Source: Candidatus Equimonas faecalis
GTDB lineage: Bacteria > Bacteroidota > Bacteroidia > Bacteroidales > Bacteroidaceae
Reading direction: 5' to 3'
DNA length: 64,000 nt
NCBI GenBank assembly: GCA_018066245.1
Contig: JAGHRT010000017.1
Span: forward strand, 1-64,000
Shown piece after piece: positions 24,106 to 33,600 of the stretch. Numbering within the stretch: the stretch's first letter is position 1; every line of letters starts with the position of its first letter. Both the position numbers and the translations under genes were made by a program. Below the pieces are notes generated by a model. That model made no database searches. It was not told the DNA's origin and saw nothing but the letters and a program-made list of their open reading frames with translations.

Positions 24106-26125
24106 CGCGTTGGAGTAAGGCTTCGATAGAGGGTTTGCGACCACGGAAGGCCTCGTAGAGAGCCATCGGCTCACGGGTGTTGCCACGGGCGAGTATCTCG
24201 CGGCGGAAGCGGGCTGCGGTGTCTTTGTTGAAGATGCCCTCTTCCTTGAAGGCGGCGAAGGCATCGGCATCGAGCACTTCGGCCCACTTGTAGGAGTAGT
24301 AGCCTGCGGCATAGCCGCCGCTCATGATATGGCCGAACTGCACGCTGGTGCAAGCCTCGGGCGCGTGTTCCATCACGTCGGCTTCGGCGCAGGCCTCGGT
24401 TTCGAACTGCCGCAGGTCGCCCTGCAAGGGTGAGGTGAGGGAGTAGTAGGCCATGTCGAGCAGGCCGAAGCTCACCTGGCGCAGGCAGCTGTAGCCCACG
24501 TTGTAGTGGCGGGCGCGGTCCATGCGGTCGATGAGTTCTTGCGGCAGGGGCTCTCCCGTCTGGTAGTGGCGGGCAAAGGTGCGGAGGAACTCGGGTTCGA
24601 GGAGGTAGTTCTCCATGAATTGCGAGGGGAGCTCCACAAAGTCCCAATAGACGTTGGTTCCGCCCATGTTGCGGCGGCGCACGTTGGAGAACATGCCGTG
24701 GAGGGCGTGGCCGAACTCATGGAGCAGGGTGCCTACTTCGCCGAGGGTGAGCAGGGCGGGGGCATCGGGCGTGGGCTTCGTGAAGTTCATGACGATGCTC
24801 ACATGGGGCAGCCGGCGCTGTCCCTGGTCGTCGGTCCACTGGTCGCGGTAGGATGTCATCCATGCGCCTCCCTGCTTGCTTTCGCGGGGGAAGAAGTCGG
24901 CGTAGAGCAGGGCGAGGGGTGTGCCGTCGGCTTCAAGCACGTCGAAGGCTTGGACGTCGGGATGGTAGAGGGGGCACTCGGTGTTGGGGCGGAAGGTGAG
25001 GCCGTAGAGGCGGGTGGCCAGGCCGAACACGCCGTCGATGACTTGCTGCAAGGGCAGGTAGGGGCGGAACATCTCGCTGTCGAGGTTGTACTTCTCCAGT
25101 TGCAGCTTGTGGTTGTAGTAGCCGAAGTCCCAGGGCTTCAGCTCAAAGTCGTCGCCCTCCATCTTGCGTGCCTGCCGGCGTATGGCTTCTACGTCGGCGA
25201 GGGCGGCGGGCCGGTAGCTGCCTATGAGTTGGTGCAGCAGGTCGTACACGGCCTGTGTGCTGCCCGCCATCCGCCGCGACAGCACGTAGTCGGCGTAGCA
25301 GGGGTAGCCCAGCAGTTGGGCCGTTTCCTGCCTGAGGTTGATGAGCTGGCGGGCGGTTTCGGTGTTGTCGTAGGGGGAATGTTCGGTGCAGCGGAGTATG
25401 CTGGCGTAGTACATCTGCCGGCGCAGTTCGCGGTCGTGGGCGTAGGTCATGAAGGGGCCGTAGCTGGGGCTCTGGAGGGTGAACACCCATCCGTCCAGCC
25501 CGCGCTCCTGGGCGGTGGCGGCTGCCTGCTTGCGCAGGGTGTCGGGCAGGCCGCTGAGCTTGGACTCGTCGGTGATGTGCAGCTGGTAGTCGTTGGTGGC
25601 CTTGAGGTTGTTGTCGGAGAATTGCAGGCTGAGCTGGCTCATCTGCATGGAGATTTCGCGGAAGCGTGCCTTCTTGTCGTCGGGCAGGCAGGCTCCGCTG
25701 CGCTCGAAGCCCTCGAAGGTGCCGTCGGTCATGCGCAGGTCTTCTTCGCTCAGCTCGGGCAGTTGGCCGGCCTCGGCTTGCTCCTTCACCTGCCGCACGC
25801 GCTGGAAGAGGCGTGCGTTCATGGCGATGTTGTTGGAGTGTTCGGCGAGGAGGGGGGCCATTTCTTGCGACAGGGCCTGCAGTTCGTCGGAGGTGCAGGC
25901 CGACAGGAGGTTGTACATCGCCGTGGAGGCACGCTCCAGCATGGCTCCGCTTTCTTCGATGGCCAGTATGGTGTTGGCGAATGTGGGGGGAGCGGGATTG
26001 CCGGCTATGGCTTCTATCTCGGCTTCGGCCTCGCGTATGCCCTGGACTATGGCCTCGCGGATGTTGTCGGGAGTGATGCGGTCGAAGGGCGTGTATTTCA
26101 GTTCTTCTTTGAAGGGGTTTTGCAT
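24089..26125 (-). CDS. M3-family oligopeptidase
   Basis: A 678-residue zinc peptidase of the thimet oligopeptidase / oligopeptidase A / Dcp family. The HEFGH motif is at His469 within TLLHEFGHALHGMFSNV, and the third ligand region (FVELPSQFMENYL) follows about 25 residues on; the substrate-binding segment near SGGYAAGYYSYKWAEVLDADAF is intact. These enzymes degrade short peptides. No signal peptide is seen, so it probably acts in the cytoplasm. ATG 26125 (MQNPFKEELKYTPF) matches the family start; the frame is open a further 280 bases upstream through repeat DNA, which I treat as leader. The stop overlaps the dCMP deaminase start by 17 bp. Confidence 0.9.
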   Translation of the reverse strand: MQNPFKEELKYTPFDRITPDNIREAIVQGIREAEAEIEAIAGNPAPPTFANTILAIEESGAMLERASTAMYNLLSACTSDELQALSQEMAPLLAEHSNNIAMNARLFQRVRQVKEQAEAGQLPELSEEDLRMTDGTFEGFERSGACLPDDKKARFREISMQMSQLSLQFSDNNLKATNDYQLHITDESKLSGLPDTLRKQAAATAQERGLDGWVFTLQSPSYGPFMTYAHDRELRRQMYYASILRCTEHSPYDNTETARQLINLRQETAQLLGYPCYADYVLSRRMAGSTQAVYDLLHQLIGSYRPAALADVEAIRRQARKMEGDDFELKPWDFGYYNHKLQLEKYNLDSEMFRPYLPLQQVIDGVFGLATRLYGLTFRPNTECPLYHPDVQAFDVLEADGTPLALLYADFFPRESKQGGAWMTSYRDQWTDDQGQRRLPHVSIVMNFTKPTPDAPALLTLGEVGTLLHEFGHALHGMFSNVRRRNMGGTNVYWDFVELPSQFMENYLLEPEFLRTFARHYQTGEPLPQELIDRMDRARHYNVGYSCLRQVSFGLLDMAYYSLTSPLQGDLRQFETEACAEADVMEHAPEACTSVQFGHIMSGGYAAGYYSYKWAEVLDADAFAAFKEEGIFNKDTAARFRREILARGNTREPMALYEAFRGRKPSIEALLQRDGIRK

Positions 26126-26194
26126 GGCTTGGTCGTAAGGGCTGTGTTCCCTCCCGCCCTTGAGGGGAGGAGGCTCTTGGAGAGTGGCGTTTCT

Positions 26195-26257
26195 TATCGG
26201 CGGACTAATTTTTCCTATCGGCGGAGTAGGGGAAACTGTCGGCGGGACGGTTTTTCC
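26195..26257. repeat. Array 2: three 21-bp TCGGCGGA-type units upstream of the M3 peptidase gene
   Basis: Units at 26195, 26216 and 26237 with cores TATCGGCGGACTA, TATCGGCGGAGTA and TGTCGGCGGGACG. Purine/pyrimidine palindromes (CCCTCCC/GGGGAGG at 26147-26173; CTCCC/GGGGAG at 26277-26293) flank the array on both sides. It occupies the leader between smpB and the peptidase gene. Confidence 0.85.
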
Positions 26258-26310
26258 TCTCCTTAGGGGTAGTGTTCTCCCTCTTTGGGGGAGTTTGCGC
26301 GGGGGTGTGG

Positions 26311-26775
26311 TCAGTATGAATGTCCCTTGCGGATGCGGTCGATTTCGCGCTGGCCTTCGCGGTCTTTCACGCTGGCCCGCTTGTCGTACTCGCGCTTGCC
26401 CCGGCACAGGGCAATGTCCAGTTTCACGCGCCCGTTTTCGTCGATGTAGAGAAGCAGGGGCCCGATGGTCAGGCCGGGGGTGCGCGTCTCGGCTTCGAGG
26501 TGGCGTATTTCCTTGCGGTTGAGCAGGAGCTTGCGGTCGCGGCGCACTTGGTGGTTGTTGTAGCTGCCGTTCACATATTCAGCCACATACATATTCTTGA
26601 CCCATACTTCGTGGTTGAGCGTAAAGCAGAAGGTATCGACAAGGCCGGCCTTGCCGTCGCGTATGCTCTTGACCTCGGTGCCTGTCAGCACGATGCCCGC
26701 CGTCCAGGTGTCGAGTACGAGGTAGTCGTGTTGGGCACGCTTGTTTTTTATATTGACGGTGGTTTTCTTTTTCAT
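26311..26775 (-). CDS. smpB: SmpB, tmRNA-binding protein
   Basis: A 154-residue protein of full family length. It binds tmRNA and brings it to stalled ribosomes for trans-translation. Visible family features are the N-terminal beta-barrel ([23 protein letters not shown]), the central [12 protein letters not shown] and the basic C-terminal tail with [20 protein letters not shown]. The start overlaps the stop of the DMP19-like gene as ATGA. The tmRNA gene itself was not seen in this window. Confidence 0.95.
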   Translation of the reverse strand: MKKKTTVNIKNKRAQHDYLVLDTWTAGIVLTGTEVKSIRDGKAGLVDTFCFTLNHEVWVKNMYVAEYVNGSYNNHQVRRDRKLLLNRKEIRHLEAETRTPGLTIGPLLLYIDENGRVKLDIALCRGKREYDKRASVKDREGQREIDRIRKGHSY

Positions 26776-27272
26776 ACGATTTCTACAAAGTCAGTCAGGT
26801 GCTCGTCCACGTAGCGGGCCACCTGCTCGGTGTAAGCTTCCTCATCGACGAGGAAAGCGTCGTCCAGGTCGTCGAACTCGGGCAGCTGCTCGTAGAGGGC
26901 CATGAACTCCTCGTCGGTGAGCTCCCTCTCTATCATCTGCCGCTTGGCCTCGTAGAGCTTGCGGCCCTTATAGACGAGTTTGCTCAGGTCGTGCAGCCCC
27001 CACAGGCGGAGGGCCTTGGCGAAGGGGTTGAGGAAGATGAACGGGCCCAGGCCGTTGTGAATCAACTGTACGAAGCCGCCGTCCATCAGCTCCTCGCGCA
27101 TGAGCCAGTAGCCCCACAGGGTGATTTGGTCGGGCTTGAGCTGCCCGAGGGCTTCGGCGGTGAGCTCGCCGCCCGCCGCTTCGCTTATGGCTCCCACCAC
27201 GGCGGCCACGAAACTGTCCATCGAGGCAGCGGCTTCACGCAGGGCCGCATCGCTAATCGTCGGATTCTTCAT
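26772..27272 (-). CDS. DMP19-like (DUF4375) protein
   Basis: A 166-residue acidic soluble protein with the DMP19/DUF4375 pattern: a helical N-terminus, [21 protein letters not shown] in the middle and a very acidic C-terminus ([13 protein letters not shown], then [20 protein letters not shown]). DMP19 in Neisseria is described as a DNA-mimic protein; whether that applies here is unknown. ATG 27272 (MKNPTISD) is chosen; an in-frame start 48 bases upstream would add residues with no family match. It overlaps the GH25 gene by 20 bp and the smpB start by 4 bp, so translation is probably coupled on both sides. Confidence 0.75.
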   Translation of the reverse strand: MKNPTISDAALREAAASMDSFVAAVVGAISEAAGGELTAEALGQLKPDQITLWGYWLMREELMDGGFVQLIHNGLGPFIFLNPFAKALRLWGLHDLSKLVYKGRKLYEAKRQMIERELTDEEFMALYEQLPEFDDLDDAFLVDEEAYTEQVARYVDEHLTDFVEIV

Positions 27273-28086
27273 AGTTGATGCAGAGTTTTTTGAGGTCGTA
27301 CATAGACCCGTTGTAAACATTCAAGTCCACGTCGCCCCGGATGCCCCGCACCCGCCCGCAATCGGTGTGCTGCCAGAACTTCCACTCGCCCTTGTAGCCC
27401 ACCTGCTTGACGTAGTAGTGGGCTATCCAGTAGGGGTAGCGGTCGAACTCGGGGCCGTCGAGGTACTGCTCCTTGAATTTGTAATACGTGTATATGATGG
27501 GGGGCAGCCCGTAGGCTTTCTCGCACTCGTCCAGCCAGGCTTTCACCTCGCTCCTCACCTGAGCCTTCGTCAGACTCCCGACCTTCTCCACATCGAGAAT
27601 AGGCGGGAGGTCGTCATCGCCCAGATGCACCTGCTTCAAGTACCACTTGGCTTGCTTGCGGGCGGTGCCGGCCGTGGGCACGTAGAAGTGATAGACACCG
27701 CGGATATAGCGCCACTGACTGGCCTGATAGAAGTTGTCGTTGAAGCAGTCGTCCAGCAGGCTCTGCCCCTCGGTGCCTTTCATCAGCACGAAGGTAATGG
27801 GCGCGTCGCCAAGGGTAGCCTTGCTCAGTTCCTCCCAATCGATGTCGCCTTGGTGGTGGCTGATGTCTATGCCGTGGATGCTGTAGCCTGCCGGCAGTTC
27901 CACTTTGCCGTAGCGGGCTTGCCAGCGCACGTTGTAGGGGGCTACGAGGAACGTCCAGCAGAGGTAGGCGTACACGGCCACCGCCAGAATGAAGGCAATC
28001 AGGCAGCCGGGCTTGTGAAAGCACTGAAGGCAGCGAGACATAAAGCCTCGCTGCCCACGTTTGCGGCTGCTGTTTTGCCTGGCCAT
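27253..28086 (-). CDS. GH25 lysozyme with N-terminal membrane anchor
   Basis: The 277-residue protein has a basic N-terminus and one membrane segment (about 28-46), then a family 25 muramidase domain (about 68-265): GIDISHHQGDIDW with the conserved Asp near 74, VLMKGTEG, GVYHFYVP, PPILDVEKVG (catalytic Asp/Glu) and VDLNVYNG near the end. Family 25 enzymes cut the MurNAc-GlcNAc bond of peptidoglycan; anchoring places it on the periplasmic face, suggesting cell-wall remodelling. It starts 18 bp after the pfp stop. Confidence 0.9.
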   Translation of the reverse strand: MARQNSSRKRGQRGFMSRCLQCFHKPGCLIAFILAVAVYAYLCWTFLVAPYNVRWQARYGKVELPAGYSIHGIDISHHQGDIDWEELSKATLGDAPITFVLMKGTEGQSLLDDCFNDNFYQASQWRYIRGVYHFYVPTAGTARKQAKWYLKQVHLGDDDLPPILDVEKVGSLTKAQVRSEVKAWLDECEKAYGLPPIIYTYYKFKEQYLDGPEFDRYPYWIAHYYVKQVGYKGEWKFWQHTDCGRVRGIRGDVDLNVYNGSMYDLKKLCINYEESDD

Positions 28087-28104
28087 GGAAGTGCTCCGTG
28101 CGGG

Positions 28105-29751
28105 TTAAGCCTGTTCGAGTGCGAGAGTACGGGTGCACTGGTCGCAAACCTCCGTGGGACCCCAGTACTGGATAGGACCGGGATAGATGTAGCACGTCTC
28201 CTTGGCCCACTCGGCACGCTTAGAAGCAAAGTACTTGAAGGGAGCGCCGTCCAGTTCTACGAGAGCCTTGCGGATAACGGGCTTGTTCTGGCCGTTGCGA
28301 CGTTCGATGTTCATCATCATGGTGATGGGCACACCGCCGGCTATCCACTCGGCTGCGGGAGCGGTGGTGTTCTTCACCACACTCATATACCCCGTTTTGC
28401 CATTGGCAATCAAGCGGCTGGCATTGTAGCCCAAGCTGTAGCAATAGTCGGCATCGTAGTTGCTGGGGGCGGCGCAGCGGCCTTCGTAGCCGAAGAAGTG
28501 ATGCTGGGCGCTGAACTTGCCGGCATACTTCTTCTGCTTCTCCCATTCAGCCAGCTTGGAGGCCACCATGCGGCTCAGGAGCTTCTCAGTTTCGATGAGC
28601 GAAACCTGCACATTGCCGTGGGGGTCGCGGTCGAGGCAGAGCTGGCGGGCCACGTCGGCGGGCAGGCTTTCCAGGATGGCGAGGTTCTCGGGTGCGATGT
28701 TACCCTTGACGAAAGCAATCTGCTCCTCGGCATCGGCGAAGACGCGACTCTCGCCCGTGGCGGGGTCGGTGAGCACTTCGTTCAGCTCACGGATGAGCTT
28801 CTTGATGGCGGGAATGAACTCGATGAGGCCTTCGGGGATGAGCACGGTGCCGAAGTTGTGGCCTGCTGCGGCTCGGTCGGCTACAATCTGGGCGATGTAG
28901 GTTACTACGTCGTCGAGGCTCATTTCTTTCTGTTCGATTTCTTCGCTTATCAGGCAGATGTTGGGCTGTGTCTGCAAGGCACATTCGAGGGCGATATGGC
29001 TGGCGGAGCGTCCCATAAGCTTGATGAAGTGCCAATACTTACGGGCGGAGTTGCAGTCGCGCTGGATGTTGCCGATAAGTTCGGCGTAGGTCTTGCAGGC
29101 GGTGTCGAAGCCGAAGGAGGTCTCAATCTGCTCGTTCTTCAGGTCGCCGTCGATGGTCTTGGGGCAGCCGATGACCTGCACGCCGTAGTTCTTGGCGGCA
29201 TAATACTCGGCCAGGACGCAAGCGTTGGTGTTGGAGTCGTCGCCACCGATAATGACGAGGGCCTTGATGCCCAGCTTACGCAGGATGTCGATACCCTTTT
29301 CAAATTGCTCTTCCTTTTCCAGTTTGGTGCGTCCGCTGCCGATGATGTCGAAACCGCCGGTGTTGCGGTATTCGTCTATGAACTCGTCGGTGAACTCTAC
29401 GTACTTGTGGTCCACAAGGCCGCCGGGGCCCATCAGGAAGCCGTAGAGCTTGCTGTCTTTGTTGAGGGACTTCACGCCGTCGTACAGGCCGCTGATGACG
29501 TTGTGGCCGCCGGGAGCCTGACCGCCGCTGAGGATGATGCCCACGTTGGTGGGTTCGCATTCCTTGGGCTGGCCTGCCGTGAAGGTTACTACGGGCATAC
29601 CGTAGGTATTGGGGAAGAGGGCTTTGATTTCGTCCTGATTGCCCACGCTCTGGGTGGCTTCGCCTTCGACGGCGGTAACGGGGCCTTGCAGGGCCTTGGG
29701 AAGTTTGGGCTGATAGGCAGCACGGGCTACCTGAAGTGCGCTTTTGTTCAT
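28105..29751 (-). CDS. pfp: Pyrophosphate--fructose 6-phosphate 1-phosphotransferase
   Basis: The 548-residue protein is a long-form PPi-dependent phosphofructokinase, interconverting fructose 6-phosphate and fructose 1,6-bisphosphate with pyrophosphate in cytoplasmic glycolysis. Visible motifs: NVGIILSGGQAPGGHNV (substrate loop), VIIGGDDSNTNA (the DD form rather than the ATP-binding form, about 167-178), PKTIDGDLKN with the catalytic Asp, and MGRSASHIALECAL. Length fits the long PFP clade (about 550). It has its own promoter (29822-29852) and is followed closely by the GH25, DMP19-like and smpB genes. Confidence 0.95.
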   Translation of the reverse strand: MNKSALQVARAAYQPKLPKALQGPVTAVEGEATQSVGNQDEIKALFPNTYGMPVVTFTAGQPKECEPTNVGIILSGGQAPGGHNVISGLYDGVKSLNKDSKLYGFLMGPGGLVDHKYVEFTDEFIDEYRNTGGFDIIGSGRTKLEKEEQFEKGIDILRKLGIKALVIIGGDDSNTNACVLAEYYAAKNYGVQVIGCPKTIDGDLKNEQIETSFGFDTACKTYAELIGNIQRDCNSARKYWHFIKLMGRSASHIALECALQTQPNICLISEEIEQKEMSLDDVVTYIAQIVADRAAAGHNFGTVLIPEGLIEFIPAIKKLIRELNEVLTDPATGESRVFADAEEQIAFVKGNIAPENLAILESLPADVARQLCLDRDPHGNVQVSLIETEKLLSRMVASKLAEWEKQKKYAGKFSAQHHFFGYEGRCAAPSNYDADYCYSLGYNASRLIANGKTGYMSVVKNTTAPAAEWIAGGVPITMMMNIERRNGQNKPVIRKALVELDGAPFKYFASKRAEWAKETCYIYPGPIQYWGPTEVCDQCTRTLALEQA

Positions 29752-29821
29752 TGTATTTTTAGTAAGGATTGGTTTTGTCGTTAGGGAGGGTGGGGAAGGA
29801 GCGCAGGCTCATTCTTGCCTG

Positions 29822-29852
29822 CAAAGTTACAAATTCTTTCTGTCTTGGCCAA
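29822..29852 (-). promoter_or_regulatory. Promoter of pfp
   Basis: On the minus strand TTG (29850-29852), 20 bp, TAACTTTG (29822-29829). The -33 region reads TTGGCCAAG, as at the bS6 promoter. It lies about 70 bp upstream of the pfp ATG at 29751. Confidence 0.6.
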
Positions 29853-29968
29853 GCGAAAACGGCACTTTTGAGGATGCGGACGCGGCTTTGGGCGTGCATA
29901 TCTATCCTTTGGATAGGATTTGCTAGCTTTACGCACGTTTTTTGCCTTCTATAAGAGAGTGGGATTTG

Positions 29969-30078
29969 CCGTATAGGGCAAGGAAAACTAGTGTATAGGG
30001 CAGTTAAAACTACTGTATAGGGTAGTTAAAACTAGTGTATAGAGTAGTCGGAACTACTGTATAGGGTAAGAAAACGCA
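29969..30078. repeat. Array 3: five 22-bp TGTATAGGGTAG-type units between pfp and the TonB receptor gene
   Basis: Units start at 29969, 29991, 30013, 30035 and 30057. The core is (C/T)GTATAGGG(C/T)AG and the tail GTTAAAACTA. Some units form AACTAC...GTAGTT inverted repeats. It ends directly at the terminator hairpin 30079-30109. Confidence 0.9.
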
Positions 30079-30109
30079 TCCCGCCGAGGGCTTTGGGCTC
30101 TCGGCGGGA
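30071..30109 (-). terminator. Terminator of the TonB-receptor gene
   Basis: TCCCGCCGAG (30079-30088) pairs with CTCGGCGGGA (30100-30109 region) across a short loop; on the minus strand GCGTTTTCTT follows. It lies 43 bp after the receptor stop. The stem is made of CCGCCGA/TCGGCGG, like the 21-bp repeat cores. Confidence 0.75.
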
Positions 30110-30151
30110 AGGGAAAACGTGTCCGCAGGAAGGCGGTGCCTCGGGGCGGAT

Positions 30152-33100
30152 TTAGAAGGTGTAGCGCACGTTGAAGAGCACTTGGAAGGTGCTGAGCACG
30201 CTGGAGTAGTTCTGCGTGGTGGTGAGGTGGCGGCTGCCGTTCACGAGGTTGTAGGTGTAGTTGCCGCCGGCGTAGTTCAACAGGGCGTTGGAGGTAACTT
30301 CCTTGTAGGCTCCCCACTTGTGGCAGAGCAGGTTGGGCAGGTTGGTGATGTCGCAACCCAGGGTGAGGGTGTGCTTGCGCCCGTTGGCCTGCTCGAAGAA
30401 TATGTTCTGCGCAAACTTGAAGTTGAGCTGGTGATGCCAGGGCATACGGGCTCCGCCGCGCTCGGCGTACTTGCCCTTGCGGCCTTTGAGGTAGTTGTCC
30501 TGATTGATATAGCTCCAGAAGTCGTCGCGCTGCTGGTTGGCGGTATAGGTCTGCTTCTGGCCGCTCTCGTCGGTGTAGGTGCCGTTGTCCACGAAGTTCC
30601 ATTCGTCAAGCTCGGCACGGCTGGCCGGCACGCGGATGAGGTTGCCCTGAGCCAAGGCGTCGTTGTTTACATTGGAGGAGAAGATGTAGCTGTAGCGCGT
30701 GAACTGGGCGGCACTCAGCACGCCTACTTCTCCGCCCTCGTACATCAGGCTGAGCACGCTGTTGGTGTGGCGACCCTCGTTTATGGTGTAGGCGGCGGTA
30801 AACAGCACGCGGTTGGGCTGGACGTAGGTGGCGTAGCCCAGCTCGTTGTCGTTCACGCCATTCACGCTGTTGCGGTAGTAATTGTAGGCACCGGACACTT
30901 GGTCGCCTATGCCCTCGCTGTAGCAGCGGGCGGCGGAGTGGGTGTAGGCGGCAGAGAGGGCCAGGCCGAAGCCCCATTGCTTGCGCAGGCTGGCCGTCAG
31001 GCTCCAATAGTAAGCCTTGCGGCCTGCATTTTCCAGCACGTAGCAGCTGTGATTGGCATCGTAGTAGGCGTAGGAGCGGCGCGTGTCGTAGGGATTGAGG
31101 GTAACGGTGGACGTGCCGTCCCAGTAGATGTCGCGGTTGCTGACAACCACGGGATTGAGCTCACGGCTGTAGATGCCTTCCAGCGTGAAATCCACTCCGC
31201 CGGGCAGCACGATGTCGGCGGCCAGGGAGCTCTTCCACGTCATGGGCATTTCCAGATTGCGCGACAGTATGGTGGGGCCGCTGGGTATGCTGACTGCGCT
31301 GGTGGCTCCTATGGCTTGCAGCATTTCGCCGCGGTCGGTGGTGAAGTAGGAGCCGTTGGCGTATTGCGGCATCGTGTGCCCCTTGGCGCTGCGCAGCACG
31401 GTGGTGGTCTGTCCGAGGCCGTCGTTCAGCACGGCACTTACGAGCCAGGCAAAAGGCAGGCGGCCCACAAACAGGCCCGTGCCGCCACGCAGCACAAGGC
31501 GTTGGTTACCCAATACGTCCCAGTTGAAGCCTACGCGCGGGCTTACGCTGATTTTGGCTTTCGGCGTCTGGTCGGTGCGGTAGTGCTGGCCGCCGAAGTC
31601 GATGGCATAGAAGCCTTCGTTGTAGGCAGGCGGGGCGGGTGTCGGTGTGAAGGATGAACTCCACGGGAAGTCCCTGACGGCAGATTGGCTGGGGTGCAGG
31701 GCGGGGTAGAGGGGGAGTTCGAAGCGCACGCCGTAGGACAGGCGGAAGCGGTCGGACACCTTGAAGTTGTCCTGGGCGTAGAGCGAGAGGTTGTGGAGCG
31801 ACAGGTGCGAGGTGTACTGCGAATGGTCGGCGTTGTTGCCGTAGCCGATGCCGAACACGCGGGGGGCTTGGCCGAACACGCTGGCCCAGTCGCCGGCAGC
31901 CGCCTGCTCGGGCGTTACCTCAAAGGCGAAATAGCCTGCTCCGGCCTGTGTGTAGCCGTTGGCCGCCTTCGTGAGTTCGTATTGCAGGCCCAGGATGAGG
32001 TCGTGGCGGCCCAGCTTGCCCGTCAGCTCCTCGGTTACCACGGCATTCTTGGCCTGTACGAGGTTGCCCACCGTGAAGAGGTCGCTTCCGGTAAAGGACC
32101 ATGCGGGATAGATGCCCTGGCCGTTGTTCATTACCAGTTCGAGGGTCGGTTGGCTGCCGTACTCGCTGCTGCGCGGCTGATCCTGGAAAGAGTAGGTGGC
32201 ACGCAGCACGTTGCTCCAACGGTCGCTCAGCTCCGAGTTGAGTTCGGCGGCAGCGGAGGTGAAGTTGTAATGCTTGAAGTAGCGGGCGGCAAAGGAGGTC
32301 ATGCCGTAGTAGCTCTTGGAGCCGTAGGTGGTGTTGCTTCCGCCGTAGATGTAGGTGCTCTGGTTGCTTCCGATGCTGCGGCTGTTGGACGCGTCGCTGT
32401 TCTCCTTGCTCTCGCTGTGGGTGAAGCGCACGCTCAGCTTGTGGCGGTCGTTGATGTTCCAATCCAAACGGGCAAGGAGGCGATAGGCGGGGGTGCTTAC
32501 GTCGAAGCCCTGCCACTGGCCTGTTTGGAATCCGTAGTGTTCGTTCAGGTATTTGCTCAGGGAATTAAGCTGATCCAGCGTGGGGCGGCGGTTGGTGTCG
32601 GTGTACTTGCCGTTGTCGCCGCCAGTCGCACGGGCCACGGGGCCGGCCGTAACATTATCCATATATTCGCCGTTTACGAAAAAGAAGAGACGGTCCTTCA
32701 CGATAGGGCCACCCACGCTTACGCCATAGGTGCGGCTGTAGCCCTTGTCGAGAGAGAACTTCTCCTGCCCCCCAACGTGGGTGCCCCGTAGCCGGTTGCC
32801 TGTCATATAGGCGTAGGCCGTGGCGTGGAAGTCGTTGGAACCTGAACGGGTTACGGCATTGATGGAAGCGCCGTTGAATCCGCTCTGACGCACGTCGTAG
32901 GGCGTGCTGCTTACGCTAACCTGCTCCAAAGCATCCAGCGAAATAGGCTGGCCGCCACCGGGGAGTATGGAGGACTGAGCCAGGCCAAAAGAGTTGTTGA
33001 ACTGCGCTCCGTCCACCGTAACGCTGCTTTGGCGGAAGTTTCCGCCGCCCACGGCAAAGGCTCCGCACGCTGCGCTGCCCTGCGGGGTAAGATTGAGTAA

Positions 33101-33574
33101 GTCGTCGAACTGGCGGGTAACCGTAGGCAGCTCTTGGATTTGCTTTTGGCTGACGGAAGTGAGGGTACCCGACCGCTCGAAGCGCATATTTCCACGGTTG
33201 GCCACGGCACTCACTACGGCTTCGTCAAGTCCTGTGGCGCTTTCGTCCATTGTCAGCTTGAGTGAAACGGGGGCTCCTAATTGCAAGGTGAGGTCTTCTA
33301 CCGATACTTTCTTGTAACCTATATAACTTACTGTAAGAGTGTAGGGTCCGCCGGTCTTGAGGCCGTTCAGGAGAAAACTACCCTTGGTGTTCGTCGTCGT
33401 GGCGTAGCGGGTACCGGTGGGTTGATGCACGGCGATGATGTTGGCTCCTACGATGCTCTGGCCTTCGGCATCGGTAAGTTCGCCGTTGATAGCGGAAGTG
33501 GTTACTTGCGCCTGGGTGGTGAGAGCCATCAGGGCGATGAGTGCCAACATGGCTTGTCTGATGAAACGTGGCAT
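30152..33574 (-). CDS. Oar-like TonB-dependent receptor
   Basis: A 1140-residue outer-membrane protein. Signal peptide about 1-22 (ALTTQAQ); carboxypeptidase-regulatory-like domain about 25-110 (INGELTDAEGQSIVGANI, GSFLLNGLKTGGPYTLTVSYIGY); plug domain about 120-245 (QIQELPTVTRQFDDLLNLTP); then a large beta-barrel ending in the aromatic VLFNVRYTF. Unlike SusC proteins it has no SusD partner next to it, and its form follows the Oar group. The ligand is unknown. No separate promoter was found in the 94 bp between it and the bL9 gene, so it may depend on readthrough past the hairpin at 33601-33635 or on an unrecognised promoter. Confidence 0.9.
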   Translation of the reverse strand: MPRFIRQAMLALIALMALTTQAQVTTSAINGELTDAEGQSIVGANIIAVHQPTGTRYATTTNTKGSFLLNGLKTGGPYTLTVSYIGYKKVSVEDLTLQLGAPVSLKLTMDESATGLDEAVVSAVANRGNMRFERSGTLTSVSQKQIQELPTVTRQFDDLLNLTPQGSAACGAFAVGGGNFRQSSVTVDGAQFNNSFGLAQSSILPGGGQPISLDALEQVSVSSTPYDVRQSGFNGASINAVTRSGSNDFHATAYAYMTGNRLRGTHVGGQEKFSLDKGYSRTYGVSVGGPIVKDRLFFFVNGEYMDNVTAGPVARATGGDNGKYTDTNRRPTLDQLNSLSKYLNEHYGFQTGQWQGFDVSTPAYRLLARLDWNINDRHKLSVRFTHSESKENSDASNSRSIGSNQSTYIYGGSNTTYGSKSYYGMTSFAARYFKHYNFTSAAAELNSELSDRWSNVLRATYSFQDQPRSSEYGSQPTLELVMNNGQGIYPAWSFTGSDLFTVGNLVQAKNAVVTEELTGKLGRHDLILGLQYELTKAANGYTQAGAGYFAFEVTPEQAAAGDWASVFGQAPRVFGIGYGNNADHSQYTSHLSLHNLSLYAQDNFKVSDRFRLSYGVRFELPLYPALHPSQSAVRDFPWSSSFTPTPAPPAYNEGFYAIDFGGQHYRTDQTPKAKISVSPRVGFNWDVLGNQRLVLRGGTGLFVGRLPFAWLVSAVLNDGLGQTTTVLRSAKGHTMPQYANGSYFTTDRGEMLQAIGATSAVSIPSGPTILSRNLEMPMTWKSSLAADIVLPGGVDFTLEGIYSRELNPVVVSNRDIYWDGTSTVTLNPYDTRRSYAYYDANHSCYVLENAGRKAYYWSLTASLRKQWGFGLALSAAYTHSAARCYSEGIGDQVSGAYNYYRNSVNGVNDNELGYATYVQPNRVLFTAAYTINEGRHTNSVLSLMYEGGEVGVLSAAQFTRYSYIFSSNVNNDALAQGNLIRVPASRAELDEWNFVDNGTYTDESGQKQTYTANQQRDDFWSYINQDNYLKGRKGKYAERGGARMPWHHQLNFKFAQNIFFEQANGRKHTLTLGCDITNLPNLLCHKWGAYKEVTSNALLNYAGGNYTYNLVNGSRHLTTTQNYSSVLSTFQVLFNVRYTF

Positions 33575-33600
33575 AAGGATAATGGTGCTTAATTAAAGAG

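Noticed and set aside
24106-24312. Longer N-terminus for dCMP deaminase, up to 69 more codons
   Set aside because: This part only re-reads the 3' end of the M3 peptidase gene in another frame; the ATG at 24105 overlaps that gene's end as expected for coupled genes.
24506-26266. 586-codon plus-strand frame opposite the M3 peptidase gene
   Set aside because: Antisense shadow; no family features, and the M3 peptidase is complete.
26126-26407. Longer N-terminus for the M3 peptidase through array 2
   Set aside because: The family start is at MQNPFKEELKYTPF, and the extension would overlap the smpB coding end. Unlike the dCMP deaminase case, a good ATG exists after the array.
27121-29784. 887-codon plus-strand frame opposite pfp and the GH25 gene
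   Set aside because: Antisense shadow of well-supported genes; low-complexity translation, no ribosome binding site.
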